Shown here piece by piece: positions 34,680 through 44,559 of a DNA stretch of 56,350 nucleotides (positions within the stretch are counted from its first letter, which is position 1; every line of letters starts with the position of its first letter). The DNA comes from Candidatus Rokuibacteriota bacterium (GTDB lineage Bacteria; Methylomirabilota; Methylomirabilia; Rokubacteriales; CSP1-6), in assembly GCA_003221455.1 (NCBI GenBank), contig QHRX01000001.1, forward strand, positions 1 to 56,350. Reading direction: 5' to 3'. The notes under the pieces were generated by a model. The model did not search any database, was not told the origin of the DNA, and saw only the letters and a program-made list of their open reading frames with translations. Both the position numbers and the translations under genes were made by a program.

Positions 34680-35972
34680 CCCTCGCCTGCCTCGAGGAAT
34701 CCCGGCCAGACGTGGGGTCGGCCGGACCGGTCCGGTTGAGGAGCTCGAGGGCTCGCCGCATCCTGCGGATCCCTGCGGACGCACGGAGGCCAGCAGCTCC
34801 AGGCATCCTCCCGCGGCGAAGCCACCTGTCGCGTCGAGGGCCTCGTGCCCTCGGGTCGTCCCCCCGTGGGATCGGCCCCGCTCGGTCTCAGCTACGAGCT
34901 GGTGGCGCGCGACCGCTCGGCCGTGCCGCTCGGCCGCGTGGACCAGCCACTGTGGGACTCGACCGGGGCGCGCACCACTCGCAGCGTCCTCCGGGAAACG
35001 CAGACTCGCGCACGAGCGCCCGTGTTCGAGTACGTCCCCTCGCCACGGCTTACGCTGAGGTGCGGATCGTCGGGTACGTCGGCCTACGGCTCACCCGGCT
35101 CACCGCGCGGCGTTCCCATGCCCGGGTCTCGTTGGAAAACCGCTCACTCTCGGGGTGGGCCCGGTCCAACCCCACCCGGGTGAGTCGCTCGCCTTCAGAG
35201 TGCTCCAGAACTCTCGGCCAGACGTATATAACAGATCGAAATGATATAAATACGGCCCTACAAACAGAGATCGCGGAGAGCTGGTGGCTACCGTAACGGG
35301 AGGAGTTGTCTCCCCAGATGCGATCGATTTGGGGGCCGGACTGAAAATTCTGGTGTCGGCACGATCCCACGTTTCAGGGGGTCTCCGCACGGCCTGCCCG
35401 GGCGGTCACGGCCCCACCTCTGCCCTGACCCGCCCTCTCGTCTGAAGACCCGAGCAGAAGGCCCTCGCCGCCTCGCGCGTAGCCCGGGGGATTCCTGGGC
35501 GCTCTTGCGGGATTCCCCTGGGGGGGGATTCACCGAAGTGACTCCCGGACGGGACGTGACGATACTGAGAGTCGAGCATCGTTTGGATTGCGAGTGGATT
35601 GCGAGGCGACACGGATGAGCAGTGTGCTCAAGAGCGCGAACAATGGCAGGGACCGCTGCCGGCGATCCTGTTGGAGCTCACGTCGAACACGCTGTCGCGC
35701 GGCCCGGAGTTCTGTCCGAGCCTCCTCAGCGCCGTACGATCGGGCGAGGTCCTCGGTGGCAACGCGTTCGATAACCCCTGACGGCGGCCGCTGCCGGTCC
35801 GGTCGGGGAGGGCTTGTGGCGTCCCGCCGACGCCCTGCCGGTGCGGTCTTCACTGGCGTCACACCTCCCCGCGAGGCGCCCGGGAGCGCGCCCGATCCAG
35901 CTGCTGTCGGGTTCGTAATCGAGATTCGCCCGCGCGAGAGCTCCAAACCTTGCGCCTCTGGGACGGCTCGCC
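34680..35972. other. Long segment without a recognisable gene
   Basis: About 1.3 kb. Open frames of 110-195 codons exist on both strands (for example 34712-35296 plus and 35530-35946 minus), but they overlap, lack ribosome binding sites and show no known motif. An AT-rich patch at about 35222-35256 stands out in the GC-rich surroundings and could hold a promoter. The minus frame at 35530-35946 contains a helical Glu/Arg-rich stretch and is the only one I would test. Confidence 0.45.
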
Positions 35973-36755
35973 GTGAATGACAATCGCTCCGGGCAGGTGT
36001 GGCCCGAGGCTCTCGGCCGGCTCAGTGATTCTGGTCATGCGCCAGAGGGAACGCAGGGGACGCCGAGCGAGCGCTTGGTGAGCTTCCTCTCCCCCTCCTC
36101 GTTCGAGGCCGAGCAGTACCGCGGGCTCCGCCACATCGTGGAAGAGTCGGGCAGGCACGTGGTCGCGGTCACGAGCCCGACCCCGGGCGACGGTAAGACA
36201 ACGACGGCGATCAACCTGGCTGGCGCCCTGGCCCAGGCGTCGGAGACGCGGGTTCTCCTCGTCGAGGCCGACTTGCGCCAGCCCCGTATCGGGGACCAGC
36301 TCGGCCTGGGGGGCTCGGACACGCGGGGGCTCGCCGACGCGCTCGCGGACGACGGTTTCACCCTGCCGGACGTGGTGCGGCATCTTCCCCGCTTCAACCT
36401 CTCGGTCCTCCTAGCCGGCCGGAGCCCGGCGAGCCCCTACGAGGCGCTCCATTCGTCTCGGCTCGACGAGCTGCTCGAAGAGGCCCGGTCGCGCTACGCC
36501 CACGTTGTGGTCGACACGCCGCCGGTCGTCCCCGTGCCCGACTGCCGGCTCATCGCGAGGAGAGTGGATGGGTTCCTCGTCCTGGTTGGGGCCCATCGGA
36601 CTCGTCGGGAACTCCTCCAGGAGGCGCTCGCCGCCCTCGATCCGGCCAAGATCCTGGGGTTGGTGTTCAACGGCGACGACCGTCCCCGGCGCGGGTACTA
36701 CGGCTACTACACGTCGCCGGGGGCGGGGGGCCGGTTGTCGAAAGCACGCCAGTAA
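35973..36755 (+). CDS. BY-kinase-like (CpsD/CapB) tyrosine autokinase
   Basis: A 260-residue P-loop protein. Walker A is TSPTPGDGKTTTAINLA near residue 68, the A' motif is LLVEADLRQPR, and Walker B is VVVDTPPVV. EQYRGLRHI ahead of the P-loop is the usual activation region. The C-terminus carries a Tyr cluster (YYGYY), the normal autophosphorylation site. These cytoplasmic kinases pair with a membrane Wzz-type activator to control polysaccharide export, but no such gene or glycosyltransferase lies in this window, so it is an orphan here. Confidence 0.88.
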   Translation: MNDNRSGQVWPEALGRLSDSGHAPEGTQGTPSERLVSFLSPSSFEAEQYRGLRHIVEESGRHVVAVTSPTPGDGKTTTAINLAGALAQASETRVLLVEADLRQPRIGDQLGLGGSDTRGLADALADDGFTLPDVVRHLPRFNLSVLLAGRSPASPYEALHSSRLDELLEEARSRYAHVVVDTPPVVPVPDCRLIARRVDGFLVLVGAHRTRRELLQEALAALDPAKILGLVFNGDDRPRRGYYGYYTSPGAGGRLSKARQ

Positions 36756-36944
36756 CCCGAGGACCAAATCCCGCGCCATCGACTTCGTCTGCTCGGCGGA
36801 TGGAGTCTTTGAGGGGCCCGGCCCCGCCCGAGTTGGTCGGCCGCGAACGGGCCAACGACCGAGGGATGAAGGCGCCAGAGCGCCGCCCCGCCTCGCTCCC
36901 AACGATATCACCGGCCAGGGCCTCGACCGGCAGGGGTGGGGCCT

Positions 36945-37598
36945 TCAGTTCATCTTGGCCGGCGACTCACCGTGTCCGTTCTGCGGCTCCCCCGGGACCC
37001 CCTGGCGACTCCGTCTCCAGATGACGAGGCCGAGCCCGGTCGCGACGACGATGACGGCGAACAGACCAAGCCATCGCTCGACCTGGTGCACGTCAGTCAT
37101 CACTTCCTCCAGTTGGTCCGCGAAGAAGTAGGCTAGTGCGAAGCTGACGGGGACGCCGAGCGTCGCCGCCGCGCCGTCGGCGGCGAGGAACTTCCAGAAC
37201 GGGACGTGCGCGATGCCCGCGGTCAGGAAGGCCGCGGCCCGAAGCCCCATGACATGGCGCACCGTGACCACGGTCTTCACCGCATGGCGCCGATACGCCG
37301 CCTTCAATCGCGCCTCCCGCTCGGGGTTCAGGACTATGCGGACGACCCGCCAGTTCAGCAGCTGCTCGCCCCAGTGCCGCCCGCTCCAGTACAGGACAAC
37401 ATCTCCGCACAGCACGCCAAGAATGCAGACGGGGAGCGCGATCCACCACCGCGCAAGCTCCGCCTGCGCCATGACGCCGGCCGCGACGATCGGCACCTCC
37501 TCCGGGATCGGCACTCCGAGGGCTGCAATGAAGAGGACGGAGAATATCCCTAGGTAGGTGAAGTTCTCGACGATCCACTGGACCAGCTCAACGGCCAT
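36945..37598 (-). CDS. DedA/VTT-domain membrane protein
   Basis: A 217-residue inner-membrane protein of the DedA family: ENFTYLGIFSVLFIAALGVPIPEEVP, the re-entrant region with Gly and Pro, is at residues 10-35, followed by CGDVVLYWSGRHWG and VTVRHVMGLRAAAFLTAG. Members move or flip lipids such as undecaprenyl phosphate or phosphatidylethanolamine. It ends 190 bases from the convergent kinase gene and stands alone. Confidence 0.9.
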   Translation of the reverse strand: MAVELVQWIVENFTYLGIFSVLFIAALGVPIPEEVPIVAAGVMAQAELARWWIALPVCILGVLCGDVVLYWSGRHWGEQLLNWRVVRIVLNPEREARLKAAYRRHAVKTVVTVRHVMGLRAAAFLTAGIAHVPFWKFLAADGAAATLGVPVSFALAYFFADQLEEVMTDVHQVERWLGLFAVIVVATGLGLVIWRRSRQGVPGEPQNGHGESPAKMN

Positions 37599-37818
37599 GT
37601 TCCCGACCCCCGGCGGGCCGGACAGCGTCAGCCATCGGCGCGAGTGTCAACGTGACGCGGATTTCCCGACAGAGGTGCCCGCCGGGCGACTTGGTCTCGA
37701 GCGATCGCAGGCCCCTTAAGTCCCGATCAGTCATAACAAACGGCCAGGCGAGGCCGCTTGGCACCTCCCTCGCATATCGGTTGAGTCGGGCGCACGTCCC
37801 TCACGAGGTGCACGAAGC

Positions 37819-38772
37819 GTGAAACAGGCTGTCAGGCGGCGGCGACATCCTCTCCGCTCGTTTCCTCTTCGCGACAACCCTCGTCGCGTCCTGGAGCAAC
37901 GTCTGCGTATCGCGCATATGAACCGGCGACCATGCCGGTCTTTGCTCGATGCGCCGTGGCTGACCCCGGTCATATACATGGGACTTCTTCTTGCCCTCTT
38001 CTTCGCGCCCTCGCACGTCGCCGACTTTTTTGGCGCGTCGAACCAGGGGCCGCACCTGAGCACCGCCCTACCGCTCGCGCGCGACGCTCTCCCAGTCACT
38101 GTCTATATTAGGGCAGCGGCCACACGGTACGGCGTTCCGGAGAAGCTCGTCACGGCCGTCATCGCCGTCGAATCGGAATTCAACCCACGCGCCGTTTCAC
38201 GCCGGGGCGCCACGGGGCTCATGCAGCTGATGCCAGCGACCGCCGCCTCGTTCGGCGTCCGCGATCGTCTCGATGCTCCCCAAAACATCGACGGGGGCGT
38301 CCGCCACCTCCGCGCGCTGATGGACCGCTTCGCCGACAATCTGCCCTTGGTCCTGGCCGCCTACAACGCCGGGGAACGGCCCGTCGCGGTCTACGGTGGC
38401 ATCCCGCCGTACCCGGAAACGCGCCAGTTTGTCGTCCGAGTGCTCCATCGCCTAGGCGACCGGCGTGCCGTCGAAACGGTGCTGGCACATTCCGCCCAGC
38501 GGGGCCGACGCGGGCAGGGTCGCAGGGCGCCTCTTGTAACCACATCGTCTCATGAGACCGGGGCCCTCCCGGCAGACACTCGCGACGCCCCCGGTCGCCC
38601 GATACGACCAAATGTGAGGGCGACGTCCCAGCACGTTGCCGGCGCGCAAACAGGCATCGCGACGGGAAAGCCGATTGGCGAGTCGAAGGCGCTTCTCCCC
38701 GCTCCGGCGCCGCCTGGCGTCTCGTCCGGGGCTGTCGGGCCGGAGGGCAGGATCGTCATCCAGGCGCCCTGA
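37819..38772 (+). CDS. Lytic transglycosylase with membrane anchor (SLT domain)
   Basis: A protein of up to 317 residues. One membrane helix (LTPVIYMGLLLALFF) anchors it; the SLT domain follows with the catalytic Glu in AVIAVESEFNPRAVS, then GATGLMQLMPATAASFG and AAYNAGERPV. It cuts peptidoglycan in the periplasm. The C-terminal 100 residues are a low-complexity Pro/Ala tail. The start is uncertain: the GTG at 37819 has GAGG upstream, whereas the ATG at 37918 would begin closer to the helix. Confidence 0.87.
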   Translation: MKQAVRRRRHPLRSFPLRDNPRRVLEQRLRIAHMNRRPCRSLLDAPWLTPVIYMGLLLALFFAPSHVADFFGASNQGPHLSTALPLARDALPVTVYIRAAATRYGVPEKLVTAVIAVESEFNPRAVSRRGATGLMQLMPATAASFGVRDRLDAPQNIDGGVRHLRALMDRFADNLPLVLAAYNAGERPVAVYGGIPPYPETRQFVVRVLHRLGDRRAVETVLAHSAQRGRRGQGRRAPLVTTSSHETGALPADTRDAPGRPIRPNVRATSQHVAGAQTGIATGKPIGESKALLPAPAPPGVSSGAVGPEGRIVIQAP

Positions 38773-38940
38773 CGGAGGTGGAGCACCGAGGCCGGTCGAC
38801 TCCGGCCACGGGATGGCCTTGGCCATTGGCTGGTCGGAGCCCTGAAGATTGTGCCGCCGCTTCATCCCTGTCCCTGCCGGTTGGGGTCGTCTCCGTTCCC
38901 CCGCCAAAATGACGCTGGCTCGAGCAGCAGGCAGCTGGGG

Positions 38941-39054
38941 AACACAGTCCTCGCTGTCGACGACGAGCCGGTCGCGACTCGACGGAGTTCTTCTTGCTTC
39001 GTCCGGAACCCAGTTTACAGGTCAGTCGAGATCAACTCTCGCATGATGCTTTGA
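38941..39054 (+). pseudogene. Possible response-regulator receiver remnant
   Basis: The frame contains NTVLAVDDEPVATR, the typical first strand of a receiver domain with its acidic pair, followed by about 25 residues in keeping with the first helix and second strand before a stop. The phospho-acceptor Asp and the rest of the domain are missing. If real, it is the 5' stump of a lost two-component gene. The remaining bases of the 38773-39164 gap show nothing else I can name. Confidence 0.35.
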
Positions 39055-39164
39055 ACCAGCGACTCCAGGGAGGTCCGTTGTGGAGGTTCTCGGCGTCCTG
39101 CCGAAGATAACGACCGATCTCCGGCCGCCGTCCTAAATCGTTGACAGGGCGAGAGAAGCCTGTT

Positions 39165-39485
39165 ATGTGTTGCAATGTGAAATTCCGTCTCTCGCACACG
39201 AGCACCCTTCTCTTAGGCAGCATCCTCGGCGTCCTCCTGACGCTCCCGGTATTGGCCTATGCGAGCCCCCCCGATCCGACGTGGATCGCGGGCCTCTGGG
39301 ATGATGCGGACTACGACGATGTCGTCATCCTCATCACGTCGACCTCGGGCATCGCCGACGCCAATCCATTCGTCGAAATCAAACCGTTACTGTTCCTGGT
39401 CGCTTCGCTCCCACCTGTTGATCTTCAACCGGTCCCCGCCCCGGCGTCCTCGCTCCGTCACTCTCGCGCTCCACCGGCCGCCTAG
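39165..39485 (+). CDS. Small secreted protein with SPPDPTWI...DDADYDDVV motif
   Basis: A protein of about 106 residues. A hydrophobic signal segment (TLLLGSILGVLLTLPVLAYA) is followed by SPPDPTWIAGLWDDADYDDV, a motif I have met in small hypothetical proteins of soil bacteria, then a Pro-rich tail. The start is uncertain: ATG 39165 or GTG 39177. A TTGACA at 39141-39146 with a weak -10 (TATGTG, 39164-39169) might be its promoter, in which case the GTG would be the start. Function unknown. Confidence 0.6.
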   Translation: MCCNVKFRLSHTSTLLLGSILGVLLTLPVLAYASPPDPTWIAGLWDDADYDDVVILITSTSGIADANPFVEIKPLLFLVASLPPVDLQPVPAPASSLRHSRAPPAA

Positions 39486-40003
39486 GTTCCTTCCTTCAAC
39501 TGAGCGTGCGGGGAGCCGGATAGAGCAGTTCCGGCACGGCGTCCCCGCCTGGCCCCGCGGCGTGCTTGTCAGCCGGCCTGGCGTAAGCACGGTCGCCTTC
39601 TCGGCTCGACTCGGACGCCCGCGTTCTGCTGGTACGAGCACACGCGCGGCCCGTCCCCTGCGCGTCGTCGGCGACGGGGTGTCCGTTGGCCGCGAAGAGG
39701 CACGGCTCGTACGGAGTTCACTGGAGGCGATCAAGGAGCGATGGGCTCGTGGTTTCGCGTGGTGGAATGGCGCGGTTCGGAGGGTTTAGGCCGACGCTCG
39801 TCGGCCCACATGCGCGTCGGGACTAGCAAGGGCGGGATTCCGACCCGACGCGGGAGGCAACCGGTGCTGTGGCGGCTGCTGGCGCGGCCATCCCTGCGGG
39901 CAGCCTGGTGACGCAGCCGTCGTGCGATGACGCCGTCCGGCTCGAGACGGCCTCTCTCCGGGCAGAGTGACGATATGAATGCGCTAAACAGGAGCGGCGA
40001 ATC
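39486..40003. other. Intergenic stretch ahead of the metal-efflux operon
   Basis: About 520 bases with overlapping open frames but no motif or ribosome binding site. The promoter of the efflux operon should lie at its end; I could not identify it with confidence. Confidence 0.4.
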
Positions 40004-41251
40004 ATGACCGTAAACACGAAAAGAGCCGTAGCTGGGGCAGCGACAGTGGCCGCGGGACTCATGGTCGCCTTGGCGGCGTACTTCGTAGGGTTTCCTGGCG
40101 GACCGTCGAGGGAAGGCCCGGGCCGATCCGCGGCCACGACCGCCCATACCAATCGGTCGCCGTACGGGACACCACAGCATACCTCGCCCGACCCCTTGAC
40201 GGCCCAGAGCGTAGAGTTATCCGCTTCGGAGTTCGAGCAGTTCAAGGTCGAACCAGCCGGCGAGCGTGACTTCACGATCCAGCGCGGGGCGGTCGGCAAC
40301 ATCGCCTTCAACGAAGAGATGTCGGTACCGGTCTTTCCCCCCGTTCAGGGAAAGATCATCACGCTCTTCGCCAGAGCCGGCGACGACGTGAAGAGGGGAA
40401 TGTCACTCTACACGATTGACAGCCCCGACCTGGTTCAGGCGGGGTCGAGCCTCATCGCCGCCGCAGGAGTCCTCAGGCTGACCACGCGCGTGCTGCAGCG
40501 CGCTAGGCAGCTCTACGAGGTGCAGGGGATTGCCCAGAAGGACTTGGATCAGGCCGTCTCCGAGCAGCAAGCCGCCGAGGGGGCCTTCAAGGCGGCTCGC
40601 GATGCCGTTCGTATTTTCGGCAAGACCGACGCGGACATGGATCGCATTATCGCCGAGCGGAAGATCGACCCGGTGCTGGTCGTTCGAAGCCCCATCACGG
40701 GACGGGTGACAGCGCGAAATGCTGCGCCCGGCCTCCTCGCGCAGCCCGGCACCCAGCCGGCGCCGTACACCCTGTCCGACGTCTCGATCATGTGGATGCT
40801 GGCGAACGTCGCCGAGACCGACTTTCCGCTCCTCCGCTTGGGAGAGGAGGTCGATGTCACGGTGAAGGCGTATCCGGGCCGGCTGTTTCGCGGAAAGGTC
40901 GTCAATATCGGGGCTTCGGTCGATTCGAGTACCCGTCGGGTCTCGGTGCGCTCGGAAGTCCGTGACCCCAAGCACGAACTGCGGTCCGGGATGTTCGCGA
41001 CCTTCGTGATCCGTACGGGCATGGCCGTCCGTTCGCCGGCCGTTCCACTCAACGGCGTGATCCGCGAAGGCGACGGGACGATGGCGATATGGGTCACGAC
41101 CGACCGCAAGCGTTTGGTGAAGCGAACGGTCAAGGTAGGCCTCGAGCAGGACGGGTTCGATCAGATCCTTGAGGGACTGCAGCCCGGGGAACTGGTCGCC
41201 ACCGAAGGGGCACTGTTCTTGAGCAACGCCTTGACGGCGGCCTCCCGCTGA
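40004..41251 (+). CDS. RND efflux periplasmic adaptor (CusB/CzcB-like)
   Basis: A 415-residue membrane-fusion protein. It begins with a membrane/signal segment (GAATVAAGLMVALAAYFVG), then a beta-barrel and lipoyl part (PVQGKIITLFARAGDDVKRG), a helical hairpin (QLYEVQGIAQKDLDQAVSEQQA), the second lipoyl half (VVRSPITGRVTARNAAPG) and the C-terminal barrel (EVRDPKHELRSGMFATFVI). GGAG precedes the ATG. With the pump and outer-membrane factor behind it, this is a complete tripartite exporter. No Met- or His-rich metal tail is visible, so the substrate is open. Confidence 0.9.
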   Translation: MTVNTKRAVAGAATVAAGLMVALAAYFVGFPGGPSREGPGRSAATTAHTNRSPYGTPQHTSPDPLTAQSVELSASEFEQFKVEPAGERDFTIQRGAVGNIAFNEEMSVPVFPPVQGKIITLFARAGDDVKRGMSLYTIDSPDLVQAGSSLIAAAGVLRLTTRVLQRARQLYEVQGIAQKDLDQAVSEQQAAEGAFKAARDAVRIFGKTDADMDRIIAERKIDPVLVVRSPITGRVTARNAAPGLLAQPGTQPAPYTLSDVSIMWMLANVAETDFPLLRLGEEVDVTVKAYPGRLFRGKVVNIGASVDSSTRRVSVRSEVRDPKHELRSGMFATFVIRTGMAVRSPAVPLNGVIREGDGTMAIWVTTDRKRLVKRTVKVGLEQDGFDQILEGLQPGELVATEGALFLSNALTAASR

Positions 41252-41297
41252 GCCTCCCGGTGTTTACCAGGACCAGGGGTACTCCGAGCGGGACCCC

Positions 41298-44200
41298 GTG
41301 CTGAAGGCCCTGCTGACGTTCGCGCTGTCCCGCCGTCCGATCATCCTCCTCGGCCTGCTGGTGCTCATCGGCGGCGGCCTCTTGGCGTTCTCCAAGCTCA
41401 ATATCGAGGCCTACCCGAACCCGGCGCCAGTCATCCTCGAAATCACCGCCCAGGCCGCGGGCCTGTCCGCCGAGGAGATGGAGCGCTATTACACGATTCC
41501 CATGGAGGTCGGCCTCGCCGTCACCCCCGGTGTCGACGTCATTCGCTCGACCTCGTTCTACGGACTGTCCTTCGTCCGGGTCAGGTTCAACTATGGCGTC
41601 GATTACTACTTCGCGAAAACGCAGGCGGCCATTGGCCTGCAGCAGAACGTCAGTTTGCCGAGCGGGGCGTCGGCGAATATCCAGGGCTCGAGCCTCGTCG
41701 GCGAGATCTACCGCTACCAGCTGGTCGGGCCCCCGGGCGTTAGTCTGACCAATCTGCGCACGCTGCAGGACTGGGTCATGCAACGTCGGTTGCTGACGGT
41801 TCCAGGCGTGGTCCAGGTGGTCGCGTGGGGCGGCACGACCAAAACCTACGATGTTGAGGTCGATCTCCACAAGCTCGATGCCTACAACGTGACGCTGCCG
41901 CAAGTGCTGACCGCCATCGGCAACGCCAATGTCAATGTCGGCGGTCGAACGATCAACGTCGGCCAGCAGTCGGTCGACGTCCGCGGCGTCGGCTTGATCG
42001 GAACGGTGGCGGATATCGAGAACGTCGTCCTCAGCTCCCAAGCGGGCGGGGTCCCGGTCCTCGTGAAGGACGTGGCGAAAGCGTCACTCGGCTATTTGCC
42101 CAGGCTCGGCAGGGCGGGCCGGGACAATGACAACGACGTGGTCACGGGGATCGTGATCATGAACCGGACGCTCCGCACCAATGAGGTCGTCGCCCGCGTC
42201 ACGGCCGAAATGCAGAAGATCAACAGCGACGGCACCTTGCCTCCGGGGGTCCGCGTGGTCCCCTTTTACGACCGGGGCTCGCTCGTTTCGGTCACCACCC
42301 ACACGGTCTTGCACAACCTCGTCTTCGGCTGCCTGCTGGTGTTCCTCATCCAGTGGATCTTCCTGGGAAACTTGCGCAGCGCGATCATCGTCGGCGCCAA
42401 TATCCCCTTCGCGCTGCTCTTCAGCGTCACCATCTTGTATCTGATGGGCGAGTCGGCGAACCTCTTGTCGGTCGGCGCCGTCGACTTCGGCATCATCGTC
42501 GACTCGTGCGTCATCCTCGTCGAGAACGTCTTCCGCAACCTCCAGACGCATGAGGAGGAGCGGCGCGAGTTCCTGAGGGGCTACGCGCCACCGGCGGAGA
42601 CGCCTGGGTGGTCCGCGCGGATTCAGATGGTCTTCGCCAGCGCCCTCCAGGTGGAGAAGGCGGTACTCTTCTCGACCGGGATTACGCTAGCGGCGTTTGT
42701 CCCCTTGTTCACCATGCAGGGGGTCGAAGGACAGATCTTTAGCCCGATGGCGCGGACCTACGCGTACGCGTTGGCGGGCGCGTTGATCGGGACGTTCACG
42801 GTCACGCCGGTACTGACGTCGCTGCTGCTCCCGGAGCAGGTTCGTCATGTCGAAACGATCGTCGTGCGGGCGCTGCGCGCCGTCTACCACCCGATCCTGC
42901 ACTGGGCGTTGTCGCACCGGGCGATCGTGGTCACGATCGGGGTCGGGTTCCTGGCCGGGGCGGGCGTGCTCATCCCCCGGCTCGGCGGCGAGTTCCTGCC
43001 GACTCTCGAGGAAGGCAATCTCTGGATTCGCGCCACGATGCCGCCGACCATCTCGCTGGAAGCTGGCATGCCGGTGGTCGACCGCATCCGCCAGATCCTG
43101 CGCAGCCGCCCGGAAGTCATCACGGTCGTCTCGCAGCATGGCCGGCCTGACGACGGCAGCGACGCGGCGGGGTTCAGCAACGCCGAGTTCTTCGCGCCGT
43201 TGAAGCCGATGGAGCAGTGGACCCCGGGCATGACGAAGGAGGGGCTGATCACCGAGCTGCAGACACGGTTCTCTAACGAGTTCACGGGTATAACCTTCAA
43301 CTTCTCGCAATACATCCAGGACAATATTGAAGAGGGCCTGTCGGGCGTCAAGGGCGCCAACTCGGTCAAGATTATCGGCCGCGACCTGGCGACCTTGGAA
43401 CGGATCGCCACGCAGGTCTTGGGGATCATGGACCGGGTCCGGGGAGTCACCGATCTCGGCATCTTCCGGGTCCTGGGCCAGCCGAACCTGAATATCACGG
43501 TGGACCGCGCGACGGCCGCTCGCTATGGCCTCAATTCCGGCGACGTCAACACCGTCATCCAGGCGGCCCTGGGCGGGACGCAGGCGACCACGGTGCTGGA
43601 AGGGGATCGCCAATTTGCGCTGATCGTCCGCGTCGCGCCCGAGTACCGCAACAGCCTGGAGCGGGTGCGCCACGTCAAGGTGGGCATTCCCAACAGCGGC
43701 GGCGCCAATGCGTACATTCCGTTGAGCGAGCTCGCCACGATCACGCTGGATACCGGCGCCTCCTATATCTATCACGAACGCAACGAGCGGTTCATCCCCA
43801 TCAAATTTAGCGTGCGCGGCCGCGACCTCGGGGGCACCGTTGCCGATGCGCAGGAGCAGATTGCACGGAACGTGAAGCTTCCCCAGGGGTATCGGATCGA
43901 ATGGGCCGGGGAGTTCGAGGAGCTGCAGCAGGCCAAGAGACGGCTCGAGGTCATCGTCCCCGTGAGCCTCGTCCTGATCATGGTCCTGCTGTATGGCCTG
44001 TTCGGTTCGGTGCGTGACAGTCTGCTCGCGCTAGCGGGTATTCCCTTTGCGATTGCGGGCGGAGTGCTCTCGCTGTTTGTCACCGGTCGAAATTTCAGTA
44101 TCTCCGCCGGCATCGGGTTCATTTCCCTACTCGGCATCTCCGTCATGAACGGCATCCTGGTGCTCACCTACTACAACGAGGTCATGCAGAGGGGCGACAT

Positions 44201-44432
44201 CCCGAGCCTCGAGGGCATGTTCCACGCCGCCTCCCAGCGGATGCGGCCGATGCTGATGACGGCGCTGTCTGCATCTATCGGCCTGTTCCCGGCAGCGATC
44301 TCGACAGGCATCGGCAGCCAGGTGCAACGCCCCTTGGCGACGGTGGTCGTCGGCGGCCTGCTGATCGGTCCGCTCATGTTGCTCGTCGTCGTGCCGGCGC
44401 TGTGCATGTTGTTCCGCGAGAGGTCGCGATGA
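41298..44432 (+). CDS. RND efflux pump of the heavy-metal (CzcA/CusA-like) type
   Basis: A 1044-residue inner-membrane proton-driven pump with 12 helices and two large periplasmic loops. The fourth helix has DFGIIVDSCVILVENVF, the HME-type acidic motif of CzcA/CusA; the second half ends with GFISLLGISVMNGILVLTYYNE and RMRPMLMTALSASIGLFPAA. It starts at a GTG. A heavy-metal substrate is suggested by this motif and the 46-base spacing after a CusB-like adaptor, but no metal can be named. Confidence 0.92.
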   Translation: MLKALLTFALSRRPIILLGLLVLIGGGLLAFSKLNIEAYPNPAPVILEITAQAAGLSAEEMERYYTIPMEVGLAVTPGVDVIRSTSFYGLSFVRVRFNYGVDYYFAKTQAAIGLQQNVSLPSGASANIQGSSLVGEIYRYQLVGPPGVSLTNLRTLQDWVMQRRLLTVPGVVQVVAWGGTTKTYDVEVDLHKLDAYNVTLPQVLTAIGNANVNVGGRTINVGQQSVDVRGVGLIGTVADIENVVLSSQAGGVPVLVKDVAKASLGYLPRLGRAGRDNDNDVVTGIVIMNRTLRTNEVVARVTAEMQKINSDGTLPPGVRVVPFYDRGSLVSVTTHTVLHNLVFGCLLVFLIQWIFLGNLRSAIIVGANIPFALLFSVTILYLMGESANLLSVGAVDFGIIVDSCVILVENVFRNLQTHEEERREFLRGYAPPAETPGWSARIQMVFASALQVEKAVLFSTGITLAAFVPLFTMQGVEGQIFSPMARTYAYALAGALIGTFTVTPVLTSLLLPEQVRHVETIVVRALRAVYHPILHWALSHRAIVVTIGVGFLAGAGVLIPRLGGEFLPTLEEGNLWIRATMPPTISLEAGMPVVDRIRQILRSRPEVITVVSQHGRPDDGSDAAGFSNAEFFAPLKPMEQWTPGMTKEGLITELQTRFSNEFTGITFNFSQYIQDNIEEGLSGVKGANSVKIIGRDLATLERIATQVLGIMDRVRGVTDLGIFRVLGQPNLNITVDRATAARYGLNSGDVNTVIQAALGGTQATTVLEGDRQFALIVRVAPEYRNSLERVRHVKVGIPNSGGANAYIPLSELATITLDTGASYIYHERNERFIPIKFSVRGRDLGGTVADAQEQIARNVKLPQGYRIEWAGEFEELQQAKRRLEVIVPVSLVLIMVLLYGLFGSVRDSLLALAGIPFAIAGGVLSLFVTGRNFSISAGIGFISLLGISVMNGILVLTYYNEVMQRGDIPSLEGMFHAASQRMRPMLMTALSASIGLFPAAISTGIGSQVQRPLATVVVGGLLIGPLMLLVVVPALCMLFRERSR

Positions 44433-44559
44433 CGGCGACCCGACGGCGCCCCGCGGCGGGGATCCATCCGCGCAGCCTGAGCCAGGATACGGGCGCCCGA
44501 ATGGCACCGAGAATCGAAGGCAGAACCACAACAGGTCACGGAGGAAACGGAACAGCGAA

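Noticed and set aside
36411..36911. Minus-strand frame of 166 codons opposite the kinase gene
   Set aside because: Antisense to a gene with all BY-kinase motifs.
39032..39223. Minus-strand 63-codon frame with a DLGRRPEIGRYLRQD stretch
   Set aside because: It looks protein-like, but I know no family for it and there is no ribosome binding site; not listed as a gene.
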